The notes: a model not told the origin generated them from the sequence alone. A stretch of 64,000 nucleotides of DNA from Hyphomicrobiales bacterium (GCA_900472295.1 UCIA01000003.1:246001-310000); one strand, 5' to 3'; numbered from the stretch's first letter, positions 9,321 to 19,026 are shown. Translations and numbers: made by a program.

Positions 9321-9986
9321 TCAGCGCGCCGCCCTGAACCGGCGCTCGACCAGCCGCAGCCCGAACAGCAAGGTGTAGCCGGTGACCAGATACATCGCCG
9401 TCGTCACCAGATAGACCTCGACGATGCGGAAGGTGTTGAAATTGATCCACTGGGCGCCGAAGGTGAGCTCGGGCACCGAGATGACCGAGGCGATGGACGT
9501 GTCCTTGAACAGTGAGATGAAGGTGTTGGACAGCGCCGGCAGCGTGATGCGCAGCATGGTCGGCAGCCGCACATGCAGCAGGCGCTGCCATGGGGTAAGG
9601 CCGATGGCCTTGCCGGCATCGAGCTGGCCGCGCGGCACGGCTTCCAGCCCGGAGCGGAACACTTCGACCAGATAGGCGCCGCTGTAGATCGACAGCGTCA
9701 GCACGAACGAGGTAGGCGCATCGTAGGCGACGTCGATCACCGTCGGCAGGCCGTAGAAGACGAGATAGACCAGCAGGATCAGCGGCACGTTGCGGATGAA
9801 TTCGACGTAAGCGGCAATGATGCCGCGCACCACGCGTCCGGCTGAGACATACCAGACCGCCAGCACCAGGCCGATGACGACACCGATGGCGATCGAGATC
9901 ACGGCAAGCTCGAGGCTGAGCAGCAGCCCACCCCACAGCTTGTCGAAATGGCGCCAGATCAGATTGAAATTGAGCGTATAGCCCAT
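9321..9986 (-). CDS. Amino-acid ABC transporter permease (first)
   Basis: A 221-residue inner-membrane permease of the HisM/GlnP class with several hydrophobic spans, YVEFIRNVPLIL and the EAA-like loop GQLDAGKAIGLTPWQ. It pairs with the permease that follows one base later. A 129-bp gap with a palindromic repeat separates it from the binding-protein gene upstream, which might lower its expression relative to the binding protein. Confidence 0.93.
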   Translation of the reverse strand: MGYTLNFNLIWRHFDKLWGGLLLSLELAVISIAIGVVIGLVLAVWYVSAGRVVRGIIAAYVEFIRNVPLILLVYLVFYGLPTVIDVAYDAPTSFVLTLSIYSGAYLVEVFRSGLEAVPRGQLDAGKAIGLTPWQRLLHVRLPTMLRITLPALSNTFISLFKDTSIASVISVPELTFGAQWINFNTFRIVEVYLVTTAMYLVTGYTLLFGLRLVERRFRAAR

Positions 9987-10010
9987 GCGTCTCCCGCACT
10001 GCTTATCTCT

Positions 10011-10066
10011 TTGTTTCGACGCAATTCCGGACGGAAAACCGCTTCACACTTTTCCTGGAATGCTCG
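10011..10066. repeat. Intergenic palindromic repeat, copy A
   Basis: A ~55-bp element starting TTGTTTCGACGCAATTCCGG and ending TTTTCCTGGAATGCTC. Almost the same sequence occurs at 12752-12808. Its ends are partly complementary (GCAATTCC / GGAATGC), so it can fold. It sits between the ABC binding-protein gene and the permease genes. Confidence 0.8.
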
Positions 10067-10115
10067 AAGCGAGAAGAAGGAGGCGGAAGGGCTCACGCCC
10101 TTCCGCCGGCACTTG

Positions 10116-10985
10116 TCAGATAACCGGGAAACCGGGATGGCGAGCCGGCGGTTCCTGGCCGAAATAATCCTTGAAGGCGGCGTCGTAGAGCGCCGTTTCG
10201 TGGCCGAACATGGCGATGGTGAAGGTCTGGTTGACGAAGGTCAGCCAGTCGAGATCGCCCTGCCTGACCGCCGCGCCGTAAAGCATCGAGTACCAGCTCT
10301 TGCCGGCATCGAAATATTTGTCGGGGTTGCGCGAGGCCAGCCAGCGCACGGTCGAAAGATCGACGGCGGCGGCATCGGCGCGCTTGGATTCCAGCGCCTG
10401 CAGCACGTTGGCCTGGGTGTCGATCTGCAGCACCTGCGCTTCCGGCAGCGCGAACCGCACAGAGCTTTCGGCATCGACATTCTGCAGGATCGAGATGCGG
10501 GTCGCCGAACCGCCGGCGAGCAATTTGTCGAAGGTCTTGTTCTCGGCGGTCGGCAGCGTCAGCAGGGCGACGCCTTCGACATAGTAGGGCCTGGAGAAGT
10601 GGATCAGCTGCGAACGCTGCGCGCTCATGGTCATGAACTGGATGGTGATGTCGACCTTGTTGGTGGTGACATTGGGAATGCGCTGCGCCGGGTCCTGCAT
10701 GACGAACTCGACCTTGGTCGGGTCGTCGAACAGGCCCTTGGCCAGGATGCGGCCCATTGTGATGTCCATGCCAACCAGCTCGCCGGCATCGTTCTCGAAA
10801 TGCCAGGGCGCGTTGGTGCTGCCGGTGCCGACAATCAGCTTGCCGCGGTCGAGCGCGGTGCGCAGCACGCTGTCGGATGCGGCCTGTGCCGCCGCCTTCT
10901 CGGCGCTGATCGCGGTCATGACGCCGGCCGTTGCCAGTCCGGCCATGCCCAGTTTCAGAAAATCTCGTTTGGATGTGTCGTTCAC
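10116..10985 (-). CDS. Periplasmic amino-acid-binding protein of the ABC importer
   Basis: A 289-residue family 3 solute-binding protein. I start it at the GTG at 10985 because GGAGGT lies six bases upstream; an ATG at 11024 is in frame but lacks such a site. The N-terminus (TSKRDFLKLGMAGLATAGVMTAISAEKAAAQA) looks like a Tat-type signal with KR in place of RR. The mature part has GKLIVGTGSTNAPWHFEN and DLSTVRWLASRNPDKYF. It heads the operon with two permeases, the ATPase, RidA and SelA-like enzyme and is divergent from the IclR gene. Ligand unknown. Confidence 0.9.
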   Translation of the reverse strand: MNDTSKRDFLKLGMAGLATAGVMTAISAEKAAAQAASDSVLRTALDRGKLIVGTGSTNAPWHFENDAGELVGMDITMGRILAKGLFDDPTKVEFVMQDPAQRIPNVTTNKVDITIQFMTMSAQRSQLIHFSRPYYVEGVALLTLPTAENKTFDKLLAGGSATRISILQNVDAESSVRFALPEAQVLQIDTQANVLQALESKRADAAAVDLSTVRWLASRNPDKYFDAGKSWYSMLYGAAVRQGDLDWLTFVNQTFTIAMFGHETALYDAAFKDYFGQEPPARHPGFPVI

Positions 10986-11040
10986 TGCGACCTCCGTTTG
11001 TTTGAGTTCCCCTTGCAGGACCATGCGCCGTCGATCAATT

Positions 11041-11079
11041 TGTCTCTTACAAAAGACACATGTATCCTATACAAGACAG
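11041..11079. promoter_or_regulatory. Possible IclR operator between importer operon and iclR-type gene
   Basis: The divergent spacer contains an inverted repeat TGTCT...AGACA (11041-11058), a short palindrome GTATCCTATAC, and near direct repeats TTACAAAAGACA and TATACAAGACA about 21 bp apart. IclR regulators usually bind such sites in divergent promoters. The assignment is by position and symmetry only. Confidence 0.4.
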
Positions 11080-11101
11080 ATACTAACATTAGGATTCGAC
11101 A

Positions 11102-11905
11102 ATGCAAGACGGCAATGACGTCATCGATCAGGCAGTTCTTGGCCCAGCAGCGGACAAGGCCTCAGGCTCACGTGAGAAGGGTCTCAACCGGGTGCTGGAG
11201 ATCCTGGAGTTCCTGCATGTCACGCAGCGCGCCATCGGCATCGGCGACCTCGCCAAGGGAGTGAACGCGCCGCGCTCGACGACCTACACGCTGGTGCGCT
11301 CGCTGGTCGATGCCGGGCTGCTGGAGATGGAAGGCGACGGCAACCGGGTCTATTTCGGCAAGAAGCTTTATCTCTACGGAATGGACTATGTCCGCGGCAA
11401 CGACCTGCTTCGGCGGGGCCGCCAGGAGGTCGACAATCTGTCGCGCGAGACCGGCGAGACCTCCGAATTGTGCATGCTGCAAAGCGGCCGCTACACCATC
11501 GTCCATTCCAGCCCCGGCACCAGGCCGTTCCGCATTAGTTCGGCCACCGGCCTGCAGATCCCTTTGCCCTGGACGGCATCAGGGCGGCTGCTCCTGGCCG
11601 GGCTAGAGAGGGCGGCTATCCAGGATATGGTGTCGGAGAGCGACCTGTTGCTGCCGGACGGCCGCCGGTTGCAACTCGACGATTTTATCGCCGATATCGC
11701 GACAGCCAAGACGACGGGCTATTGCATCACGTCCGGGTTGGTTGACGCCTATACGAAATGCCTGGCCGCACCGGTCTTCGCCGCCGCCGGCAAGGTCGAG
11801 GCGACGATGTGCCTGGTGGTGCCGATCGACACCACGGCGGATAAGACCGACGAACTGCTTACGCTGTTGCGCCAGCGCGCGGCGCGGCTGTCGATAGCGG
11901 GGTGA
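11102..11905 (+). CDS. IclR-family transcriptional regulator
   Basis: A 267-residue regulator. A winged helix at about residues 25-85 (GLNRVLEILEFLHVTQRAIGIGDLAKG, then APRSTTYTLVRSLVDAGLLEM) is followed by the IclR ligand-binding domain (~95-260), whose pocket segment here reads PLPWTASGRLLLAGL. It is transcribed away from the ABC-importer/RidA/SelA-like operon and most likely controls it in response to the imported compound or a product. Confidence 0.92.
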   Translation: MQDGNDVIDQAVLGPAADKASGSREKGLNRVLEILEFLHVTQRAIGIGDLAKGVNAPRSTTYTLVRSLVDAGLLEMEGDGNRVYFGKKLYLYGMDYVRGNDLLRRGRQEVDNLSRETGETSELCMLQSGRYTIVHSSPGTRPFRISSATGLQIPLPWTASGRLLLAGLERAAIQDMVSESDLLLPDGRRLQLDDFIADIATAKTTGYCITSGLVDAYTKCLAAPVFAAAGKVEATMCLVVPIDTTADKTDELLTLLRQRAARLSIAG

Positions 11906-11916
11906 CGGTTTCGGCC

Positions 11917-12023
11917 TAATGCGTGTCGCCCAGAAGTGTGCCGCGGTTCTGGGACAACGACATGCATCAAAACAAAGACTTAAAGCGCGTCGCATGAATC
12001 CGTTTCAGCGCGACGCGCTTTAA
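11917..12023. repeat. Mosaic palindromic repeat with strong terminator-like stem
   Basis: The left part (11917-11973) resembles, in inverted orientation, the element at 45819-45875. The right part is a perfect 14-bp inverted repeat (TTAAAGCGCGTCGC at 11980-11993, GCGACGCGCTTTAA at 12010-12023). It lies between two convergent genes, so it may also act as a bidirectional terminator. Confidence 0.7.
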
Positions 12024-12033
12024 GGCCGGCCGT

Positions 12034-12237
12034 TCACGCAATGATGTCGGGGATGATCTTGTCTTCCAGCGCCATCAGCCGGTCCTTGAGGAACAGCTTC
12101 TTCTTCTTCATGCGCTGGATCTGCAGCGGATCACAGCCCGTGGCGATCATCGCATTGATGGCCGCGTCGAAATCGGCGTGCTCCTGCTTCAGGCGGGAAA
12201 ATTCGAGGCGGACATCAGCCTTTTCCTGGTCGGACAT
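12034..12237 (-). CDS. DUF465 (YdcH-like) small protein
   Basis: A 67-residue charged, helical protein with the DUF465 pattern: FSRLKQEHADFDAAINAM, then QRMKKKKLFLKDRLMALED. The family is a short helical hairpin of unknown function common in alphaproteobacteria. Convergent with the IclR-type gene. A second family member lies 238 bp away on the other strand. Confidence 0.9.
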   Translation of the reverse strand: MSDQEKADVRLEFSRLKQEHADFDAAINAMIATGCDPLQIQRMKKKKLFLKDRLMALEDKIIPDIIA

Positions 12238-12475
12238 TCTCTACCGTCTGCACGTCTGCGGCGCCCAGCAACGGGCATGATGGGGCGGGGGCGGCATCGA
12301 TTGCCACCGGCGCGCAGGCAATATCACATTTCACATTGTCGTGGAATGCTACCACGCAGCATTCGACATCGAAGCCGGAAGGTGGCAAAGTGTCATGGTG
12401 CCGTCACAGAACGACCTGCGGTGGACGTGCCTTTGACGGCTGCAATCGAGGAAACCATGAAAGGGAGAACCAATC

Positions 12476-12655
12476 ATGTCTCTTGCATCCCATCTTGATG
12501 AGTTGCAGCGGAAACACGGTGATATCGAGCGCGAGATCGATGATGCCATGAACCATCCATCGGTCGACGACCTCGAAATCGTGAATCTCAAGCGACGCAA
12601 GCTGGCACTCAAGGACGAGATTGAAAAACTGAAGGCGAAACCGACGACACACTGA
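12476..12655 (+). CDS. DUF465 (YdcH-like) small protein, second copy
   Basis: A 59-residue protein (MSLASHLDELQRKHGDIERE, ending KAKPTTH) preceded by an AGGGAGA ribosome site. It has the same helix-turn-helix hairpin layout as the protein at 12034-12237: L-x-x-K-H-x-D-I-E, then LKRRKLALKDEIEKLK. The two are divergently arranged homologues. Function unknown. Confidence 0.88.
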   Translation: MSLASHLDELQRKHGDIEREIDDAMNHPSVDDLEIVNLKRRKLALKDEIEKLKAKPTTH

Positions 12656-12751
12656 CGCCCTTCCTGGATTAGAAGCGCCGCTCTGGCGCGTATCCATCGC
12701 TCCGGTGGCGAGATGTCGCCGGAGACCTGTTTTCGTTACTGATTCCGCTAC

Positions 12752-12808
12752 TTGTTTCGACGCAGTTCCGGACGGAAAACCGCTTCACACTTTTCCTGGA
12801 ACTGCTCA
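12752..12808. repeat. Intergenic palindromic repeat, copy B
   Basis: Nearly identical to 10011-10066: it differs by one substitution and one extra base near the end (GGAACTGCTC). It lies in the 352-bp gene-free stretch 12656-13007 upstream of ispG. I see no gene in the rest of that stretch, which presumably also carries the ispG promoter. Confidence 0.8.
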
Positions 12809-13007
12809 AGTGGCCGGCAAGACCCGTCTGTGACGGGTCGCCGCGCTGTTGCGATTCGGCGGCTCTGCCGGCTTGTCGCCATTGACAAGCCATCTTTGCT
12901 CCTCCACCTCATGCCCGAACCTCAGCGCAATGCGCTGATAAACGTTTGAGCGTGGTTCGTGCGTCGACTTGGGCGCACGCCGCTCGGGTGATCAAGAGGC
13001 GGCCGGC

Positions 13008-14261
13008 ATGACCGGATATTTTTCCTCCCCCTTTCCGCGCCGCACCTCGGTCGGCGTCGATGTCGGTGGCGTGATCGTCGGCGGCGGCGCGCCGGTCGTC
13101 GTGCAGTCGATGACCAACACCGACACAGCCGATATCGACCAGACCGTGGCGCAGGTTGCGGCCTTGCACCGCGCCGGCTCCGAGATCGTGCGCATCACCG
13201 TCGATCGTGACGAAAGCGCTGCCGCCGTACCGCGCATCCGCGAGCGGCTCGAGCGGCTCGGCATCAACGTGCCGCTGGTCGGCGATTTCCACTATATCGG
13301 CCACAAGCTGCTTGCCGATCATCCGGCTTGCGCCGAGGCGCTGGCCAAATACCGCATCAATCCCGGCAATGTCGGCTTCAAGGACAAGAAGGACCGCCAG
13401 TTCGGTGCGATCGTCGAAATGGCGATCAAGCACGACAAGCCGGTGCGCATCGGCGTCAATTGGGGGTCGCTCGACCAGGAGCTGCTGACCCGGCTGATGG
13501 ACCAGAACCAGGCGCAAGGTTTTCCCCTGACGGCGCAGGAGGTCACCCGCGAGGCGATCGTGCAGTCGGCAATCCTGTCGGCCGAAATGGCGGAAGAGAT
13601 CGGGCTCGCCCGCGAAAAGATCATCCTGTCGGCCAAGGTCAGCGGCGTCCAGGATTTGATCGCCGTCTATACCGAGCTTGCGACACGCTCCAACCATGCG
13701 CTGCATCTCGGCCTCACCGAGGCCGGCATGGGATCGAAGGGCATCGTCGCCTCATCGGCCGCCATGGGCATCCTGCTGCAGCAAGGCATTGGCGACACCA
13801 TCCGCATCTCGCTGACGCCGGAGCCGAATGGCGACCGCACGCGCGAAGTGCAGGTGTCGCAGGAACTGCTGCAGACCATGGGCTTCCGCCAGTTCGTGCC
13901 GATCGTCGCCGCCTGCCCCGGCTGCGGCCGCACGACGTCCACCGTGTTCCAGGAACTGGCGCAGAACATCCAGGCGGACCTGCGGAAAAACATGCCGGTG
14001 TGGCGGGAAAAATATCCCGGCGTCGAGAACCTCAAGGTCGCGGTGATGGGCTGCATCGTCAACGGCCCCGGCGAATCCAAGCACGCCGATATTGGCATAT
14101 CGCTGCCCGGCACCGGCGAGACGCCGACCGCACCGGTCTTCGTCGACGGCAAGAAGTCGGCGACGCTGCGCGGCCCGTCGATCGCCGCGGATTTCGAAAA
14201 AATGGTCGCCGACTATATCGAGCAGCGGTTTGGGCAACACGGCAAGGCCGCGGCCGAATAG
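13008..14261 (+). CDS. ispG: 4-hydroxy-3-methylbut-2-enyl diphosphate synthase
   Basis: A 417-residue iron-sulfur enzyme of the MEP isoprenoid pathway that converts MEcPP to HMBPP. Read from the ATG at 13008 ([20 protein letters not shown]). Characteristic segments are [11 protein letters not shown] near the start, [13 protein letters not shown], and the C-terminal cluster motifs CPGCGRTT and [12 protein letters not shown] that hold the [4Fe-4S] centre. It supplies precursors for the polyprenyl synthase further along (23074-23991). The next gene begins at the base after its stop. Confidence 0.96.
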   Translation: MTGYFSSPFPRRTSVGVDVGGVIVGGGAPVVVQSMTNTDTADIDQTVAQVAALHRAGSEIVRITVDRDESAAAVPRIRERLERLGINVPLVGDFHYIGHKLLADHPACAEALAKYRINPGNVGFKDKKDRQFGAIVEMAIKHDKPVRIGVNWGSLDQELLTRLMDQNQAQGFPLTAQEVTREAIVQSAILSAEMAEEIGLAREKIILSAKVSGVQDLIAVYTELATRSNHALHLGLTEAGMGSKGIVASSAAMGILLQQGIGDTIRISLTPEPNGDRTREVQVSQELLQTMGFRQFVPIVAACPGCGRTTSTVFQELAQNIQADLRKNMPVWREKYPGVENLKVAVMGCIVNGPGESKHADIGISLPGTGETPTAPVFVDGKKSATLRGPSIAADFEKMVADYIEQRFGQHGKAAAE

Positions 14262-15122
14262 ATGCGGGGGCTGCTCAAAGCAGCATTGATCCTGCTTTGC
14301 GGGCTGGGTTGCGCCGGACAGGCATTCGCCGATCCGCCGCAATCGCGCTCGGCGGCGAAACGATTGATCGGCCGAGTCTGCGACCTGATCGAAACGCAGG
14401 CCGAGCAGAACGGCCTGCCCAAGGATTTTTTCGCCCGGCTGATCTGGAAGGAAAGCCGCTTCGACCCCAATGCGGTAAGCCCCGTCGGCGCCGAAGGCAT
14501 TGCCCAGTTCATGCCGGGCACAGCCAAGATGCGCGGCCTGGCCAATTCCTTCGACATCGAGCAGGCAATCCCGGCTTCGGCAAAATACCTCGCCGAAATG
14601 AAGACCGGCTTCGGCAATCTCGGCCTGGCGGCCGCCGCCTACAATGCCGGCGAGAGCCGCGTTTCGCGCTGGCTGAGTTCCGGCGGTTTCCTGCCGATGG
14701 AGACCGAGAGCTATGTCTTCGACATTATGGGCGAACCGGCCGACAAGTTCTCCGACAGCGCCTACGCCGGAACGGTCGAGCCGCTCGATGCGAAAACCAG
14801 CTTTTCCGTCGCCTGCCGTAAGCTGCCGGTGATCATGTCGAGAACCATGGCGATGGCCTCGATCAACGTGAAACCATGGGGCGTGCAGGTGGCCGGCAAT
14901 TTCCGCAGGGGTGCCGCGATCAATCAATGGCTGCGGGTACGGAGCCGGTTTCCGGCCCTCTTGTCCGGGCATGATCCGGTGGTCAGCCGGGTGCGGACGC
15001 CGATCGGCAGGCGCGGCATCTACGCGGTCAGGATCGGCGTCGACGACCGCACCGCTGCCAACGCCATCTGCCAGAAACTGCAAAGCATCGGCGGCGCCTG
15101 CATCGTCGTGCGCAACCGGTAG
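14262..15122 (+). CDS. Periplasmic lytic transglycosylase
   Basis: A 286-residue protein with a signal peptide (MRGLLKAALILLCGLGCAGQAFA). The SLT domain covers ~35-150: ARLIWKESRFDPNAVSPVGAEGIAQF gives the catalytic Glu in KES and the GAEGIAQF motif, and LAAAAYNAGESRV is the typical closing motif. It should cleave peptidoglycan between MurNAc and GlcNAc. The C-terminal ~100 residues, ending KLQSIGGACIVVRNR, resemble an SPOR-like region by layout only. Starts directly after ispG, so probably co-transcribed. Confidence 0.88.
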   Translation: MRGLLKAALILLCGLGCAGQAFADPPQSRSAAKRLIGRVCDLIETQAEQNGLPKDFFARLIWKESRFDPNAVSPVGAEGIAQFMPGTAKMRGLANSFDIEQAIPASAKYLAEMKTGFGNLGLAAAAYNAGESRVSRWLSSGGFLPMETESYVFDIMGEPADKFSDSAYAGTVEPLDAKTSFSVACRKLPVIMSRTMAMASINVKPWGVQVAGNFRRGAAINQWLRVRSRFPALLSGHDPVVSRVRTPIGRRGIYAVRIGVDDRTAANAICQKLQSIGGACIVVRNR

Positions 15123-15138
15123 GCGCGAGTGGGGCGAC

Positions 15139-15690
15139 ATGACCGCAAAAATCGTCCTGCTCAACGGCGTCGGCAGCGCCGGCAAAAGCTCGATCGCCAA
15201 GGCGCTGCAGACAATCAGCGCTGCGCCCTTCCTGCATGTCCAGATGGATGCTTTCCTCGGCATGCTGCCGGAAGCGCTGCAGGACCATGCCGACGGGTTC
15301 TCTTTTGAGACCGTGCTGGAAGACGGCAAGCCATCGGTGGTGATCAGGAGCGGGCCGGTCGGCGCACGCACCATGCGCGGCATGCGCCACGCCATCGCCG
15401 CTATGGCCGGGCAAGGCAACAATCTCATCGTCGACGACGTGATCTTCGGTGACGAGATGGCGGAGTATCGCGCGTTGCTGTCGGACTTCGATCTTCATGT
15501 CGTTGGCGTCATGGCGCCGCTGGAGGTGCTGGAAGCGCGCGAGGCCACGCGCGCCGACCGGCTGCCCGGCCTGGCGCGCTGGCAATATCCTCGCGTCCAC
15601 AAGGGCATCGGCTACGATCTCGAAGTCGACAGCAGCCGGCTGACGCCGCTCGAATGCGCCCGTCGCATCCAGCAGGAATTTCGGCTATAG
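15139..15690 (+). CDS. P-loop kinase resembling chloramphenicol phosphotransferase
   Basis: A 183-residue protein read from the ATG at 15139. It has a Walker A motif (LLNGVGSAGKSSIAKAL), FLHVQMDAFLGMLPEAL and NLIVDDVIFG, the order seen in chloramphenicol 3-O-phosphotransferase-like proteins. Those proteins phosphorylate small hydroxylated molecules, and most homologues have no proven substrate. It follows the transglycosylase by 16 bp. Confidence 0.75.
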   Translation: MTAKIVLLNGVGSAGKSSIAKALQTISAAPFLHVQMDAFLGMLPEALQDHADGFSFETVLEDGKPSVVIRSGPVGARTMRGMRHAIAAMAGQGNNLIVDDVIFGDEMAEYRALLSDFDLHVVGVMAPLEVLEAREATRADRLPGLARWQYPRVHKGIGYDLEVDSSRLTPLECARRIQQEFRL

Positions 15691-15742
15691 GCCGGCCCTT
15701 GGCCGGGCTTGCCCTGGCTCCGACTGATGGCAAGGATCCGGA

Positions 15743-16495
15743 ATGTTAGACGGCTATATAATATGCGGCACGCCGAGATCTGGAAGCACACTTTTGTGCG
15801 GCCTGCTGGCATCGACGAAGACGGCCGGCGATCCGCACTCGTTCTACCGGCGGCAGGACACAGCGGAATGGGCTGAGGAATGGCAGCTGCCGCACCCCGA
15901 TACGATGAGCGCGCATGCGTTCGATGTCGCCTATCTCGAGGCGGCAACTCGGGCCGGAAAGGGCGGAACGGCCGTCTTCGGCCTGCGCCTGATGCGCGAA
16001 AACCTGGATGAGCTCCAGGCGATCCTCGACCGGATTTACCCAAGCCTGCCCTCGGACAAAGCGCGTTTCGAAAGGGCGTTCGGCCATGTCCTCTACATTC
16101 ACCTGTCGCGCGAAAACAAGCTGGCGCAGGCTATCTCGCTGATCAAGGCCGAGCAGACCGGCCTTTGGCATATCGCGCCTGACGGAACCGAGATCGAACG
16201 GGTCGCACCGCCGCAGGAACCGCGCTACGATTTCGAGCGGATCCAGCAGGAGCTCGCCGAGCTCGAAGCCTATGACGCGGCGTGGAACGTCTGGTTCGTG
16301 AAGCAGGGAATCGTTCCGCTGCGCGTCGGCTATGAAAGCCTGTCAGGCGATCCGGCTGCGACATTGGCTTCCATCTGCGAAGCCCTGGGCGTCCCGCCGC
16401 CCAATGCCGGCGATGTAACGCCAGGTGTCGCAAAGCTCTCGGATGCGATCAGCCTGGACTGGATACACCGATTTCGTGCGGACGCATCTGTTTGA
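15743..16495 (+). CDS. Stf0-family sulfotransferase
   Basis: A 250-residue protein with the PAPS 5'-phosphosulfate loop near the start (GTPRSGSTLLCGLL), GLRLMRENLDEL, and HLSRENKLAQAISLIKA, which is the 3'-phosphate-binding and dimer region. This is the layout of Stf0, the trehalose 2-sulfotransferase. The acceptor in this organism is unknown; a surface or signalling glycan is possible in a rhizobium but not shown. It is 52 bp after the kinase-like gene and convergent with the histidine kinase gene, the two abutting with no gap. Confidence 0.85.
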   Translation: MLDGYIICGTPRSGSTLLCGLLASTKTAGDPHSFYRRQDTAEWAEEWQLPHPDTMSAHAFDVAYLEAATRAGKGGTAVFGLRLMRENLDELQAILDRIYPSLPSDKARFERAFGHVLYIHLSRENKLAQAISLIKAEQTGLWHIAPDGTEIERVAPPQEPRYDFERIQQELAELEAYDAAWNVWFVKQGIVPLRVGYESLSGDPAATLASICEALGVPPPNAGDVTPGVAKLSDAISLDWIHRFRADASV

Positions 16496-18853
16496 TCAGG
16501 CCGTCTTCACCGCCACCGTCTCGCTGAGCCAGGTGCCGATCTTGCTGCCGAGGCGGTCGGGCGAGACGGGCTTGGGCAGATAATCGTCCATGCCGGACTC
16601 GATGCATTTGTCGCGGTCGCCCTTCAGCGCGTGCGCGGTGACGCCGATGATCGGCGTGTGGCTGCCTGTCGCGGCCTCCGCCGCCCTGATGGCGCGGGTC
16701 GCCTCGTAGCCGTTCATCTCCGGCATGGAGACATCCATAAGGATCAGCTTCGGCCGTAGCGCCCGGTACATCTCGACGGCGGTGCGGCCGTTGCCGGCGA
16801 TGCGGTAGCTCAAGCCCAGTCCATTGAGGATCTGGCCGAATACCAGCTGGTTCACGTCATTGTCCTCGGCGATGAGGATGTCGATCGGGCCGTTCGTCGT
16901 GACGCTCGTTTCCAGCGTCGCGGCCACCGGCATCACCGGGCCGCGAATGACGGTGAAGGCAGGCGGCGGTGCAGGTGCGGGCCGCGGGGCGACCGGCTCG
17001 CGAACGAACCGGGCTTTGCCGATCTGGGCTCTGGCCCTCTGGATGACCGAGATGACGGTGCCGAGCAGGATGGCCGAGCGCGCCGGCTTGGTCAGATGCG
17101 CGGCGATGCCGAAGTCGATGACCATCTTGCCGAAATCGACCTGATCGACCGAGGTCAACAGCACCACGGGGATCGAGGACAGGCGGCTGTCGGCGGAAAT
17201 CGCCTTGGCGACATCGGCGCCGTTCATGCCGGGCATCTGGTAGTCGAGGATGATGCAGTCGACCGCGGCGCCGAGCTGGCTGGCCCGGTCGAGGAAGGCA
17301 AGGCCGACGGCGCCGCTTTCGGCTGCCGCGCAGTCGAAGCTCCAGCTCCGCAGCTGTTCCAGCAGGATCTCGCGGTTGACCGGGTTGTCGTCGATGACCA
17401 GCACGCGGGCGCCGGTGACGTCGACCGGCACGATCTCGTCGCGCGTGTCCTGCTGATGCGCCGGCAGCGGCACGGCAAACCAGAAAACCGAACCGCGGCC
17501 GATCTCGCTTTCGACGCCGATCTTGCCGCCCATCAGGTCGACGAGGCGGGCGGCGATGGCAAGGCCAAGGCCGGTGCCCTCATGGCGGCGTGTCGACGAG
17601 CCGTCGACCTGCGCGAATTTCTCGAACACGTTCTCCAGCTTCTCGGCCGGGATGCCGATGCCGGTGTCCTCGACGCGGACCTTGAGCTGGACCAGCCCGT
17701 CGACCACCTCGCCACCGACATCGATCAGCACATGGCCCTTCTCGGTGAACTTCACCGCATTGCCGAGCAGATTGGTGACGATCTGGCGGAAGCGTCCGGC
17801 ATCGCCGACGACATGGGCCGGCAGGCGCGGGTCGACGCGCACGATCAGTTCGAGGTTCTTCTCGGCGACGCGCGCCGACACCAGCGTGGCGACGTCCTCG
17901 ACCGCTTCAGCAAGACGGAAGGGGGCAGGGTCGAGCGTCAGCTGGCCGGCATTGATTTTCGAGAAATCGAGGATGTCGTTGATGATTGTGAGGAGCGCAT
18001 TGCCGGATTTGACGATGACGTCGGTGAAGGTCTTCTGGCGCGCGGTCAGGTCGGTCTTGGCGAGCAGTTCGGCCATGCCGAGCACGCCATTCATCGGCGT
18101 GCGGATCTCGTGGCTCATATTGGCCAGGAATTCCGATTTGGCGCGGTCGGCGGCTTCGGCCTTGAACAAGGATGCGGCGGATTCGGTGAAGGCGCGGCGT
18201 ATCGCCTTTTCCATCGGCCGGAAGATCCAGAGCGCGACAATGGCGAGAACCGCGAACAAAAGGCCGCTGGCCCACAAAAGCAACCTGTCGCTGGAGGCGT
18301 CGGCCAGATGGCGTTCGCTATCCATAGCGGTGCGCACGCGCACCAACATCGGCTGGACGAACAGATCGTTCTGGTTGAGGATTTCGCGCGAGCTCCATTC
18401 GTCGGTTTTTTGCGCCGCCGACATCAGGTTGAAGTTGCGCACAATGTCACGCGACGACCAGAACAGGTCGCCGTTGACGGCAGCGGACGAAAGTTCGTTG
18501 AGGGTTCTGGCCGACAGGCTCGGCTTGATCGCGGCGAGCTGGGCCGATAGCGTTTCGATCTCGCCGGCCAGGCGTTGCGAATGGCCGCGGGCGGCGGCGG
18601 CCAGACCGTCGCGGGTCTCTTCACGCCAGGCGGTGCCGGCGGTTTCGGCAAAGCTCGAGGCGTTGCGCAGGTCGCGGGTGAAGACGACGAGATTGCTGCT
18701 CAGCGCGTCGACGTCATGACGGAAAGAGTTGACGCGATTGAGCGCAAACATCACGGCGGCGGAAGCCAGCGCAAAGATCAGCAATCCCGAGATATAGCGG
18801 ATCCGGATCGAACGGATGAAGGAAGAATATTCCGGCATGCGCAACCCCAACAC
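16496..18853 (-). CDS. Hybrid sensor histidine kinase with two receiver domains
   Basis: A 785-residue protein. A membrane span (~19-37), a ~150-residue periplasmic helical sensor, a second span (~191-212), the HisKA domain with His248 in [16 protein letters not shown], the HATPase region (DTGIG ~397, GTGLGLA ~427), receiver 1 with Asp537 in [11 protein letters not shown] and receiver 2 with Asp707 in [11 protein letters not shown]. The last receiver's phosphate probably goes to a separate phosphotransfer protein, since no Hpt domain is seen. An in-frame ATG at 18838 has a better ribosome site and may be the true start. No partner regulator is adjacent. Confidence 0.92.
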   Translation of the reverse strand: MLGLRMPEYSSFIRSIRIRYISGLLIFALASAAVMFALNRVNSFRHDVDALSSNLVVFTRDLRNASSFAETAGTAWREETRDGLAAAARGHSQRLAGEIETLSAQLAAIKPSLSARTLNELSSAAVNGDLFWSSRDIVRNFNLMSAAQKTDEWSSREILNQNDLFVQPMLVRVRTAMDSERHLADASSDRLLLWASGLLFAVLAIVALWIFRPMEKAIRRAFTESAASLFKAEAADRAKSEFLANMSHEIRTPMNGVLGMAELLAKTDLTARQKTFTDVIVKSGNALLTIINDILDFSKINAGQLTLDPAPFRLAEAVEDVATLVSARVAEKNLELIVRVDPRLPAHVVGDAGRFRQIVTNLLGNAVKFTEKGHVLIDVGGEVVDGLVQLKVRVEDTGIGIPAEKLENVFEKFAQVDGSSTRRHEGTGLGLAIAARLVDLMGGKIGVESEIGRGSVFWFAVPLPAHQQDTRDEIVPVDVTGARVLVIDDNPVNREILLEQLRSWSFDCAAAESGAVGLAFLDRASQLGAAVDCIILDYQMPGMNGADVAKAISADSRLSSIPVVLLTSVDQVDFGKMVIDFGIAAHLTKPARSAILLGTVISVIQRARAQIGKARFVREPVAPRPAPAPPPAFTVIRGPVMPVAATLETSVTTNGPIDILIAEDNDVNQLVFGQILNGLGLSYRIAGNGRTAVEMYRALRPKLILMDVSMPEMNGYEATRAIRAAEAATGSHTPIIGVTAHALKGDRDKCIESGMDDYLPKPVSPDRLGSKIGTWLSETVAVKTA

Positions 18854-18965
18854 ATACGCATCATTTTAATGGTCGGGATTACGCTCGATTTACATTAAAA
18901 TTTCGTTCGTGCGGCCGGTCGCCATTTCATGCTGGTAGCTAATGCATCAAAAAATCCGGCATGCA

Positions 18966-18992
18966 TGTCACACCAGCCGATCCTGTCTCGTC
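18966..18992 (+). promoter_or_regulatory. Candidate ECF41-type sigma promoter
   Basis: TGTCACA (18966-18972) and CGTC (18989-18992) are separated by 16 bp, 34 bp before the decarboxylase gene. This matches the -35 TGTCACA and -10 CGTC elements described for ECF41 sigma factors, one of which is the second gene of this operon. Autoregulation is therefore likely. Confidence 0.7.
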
Positions 18993-19026
18993 ATGATGTC
19001 GTACTCCAACGGAAGGAAGCCCAATC

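Noticed and set aside
13752..15428. A 558-codon minus-strand frame opposite ispG and the transglycosylase
   Set aside because: Shadow of genes with intact domains on the plus strand; no recognisable motif.
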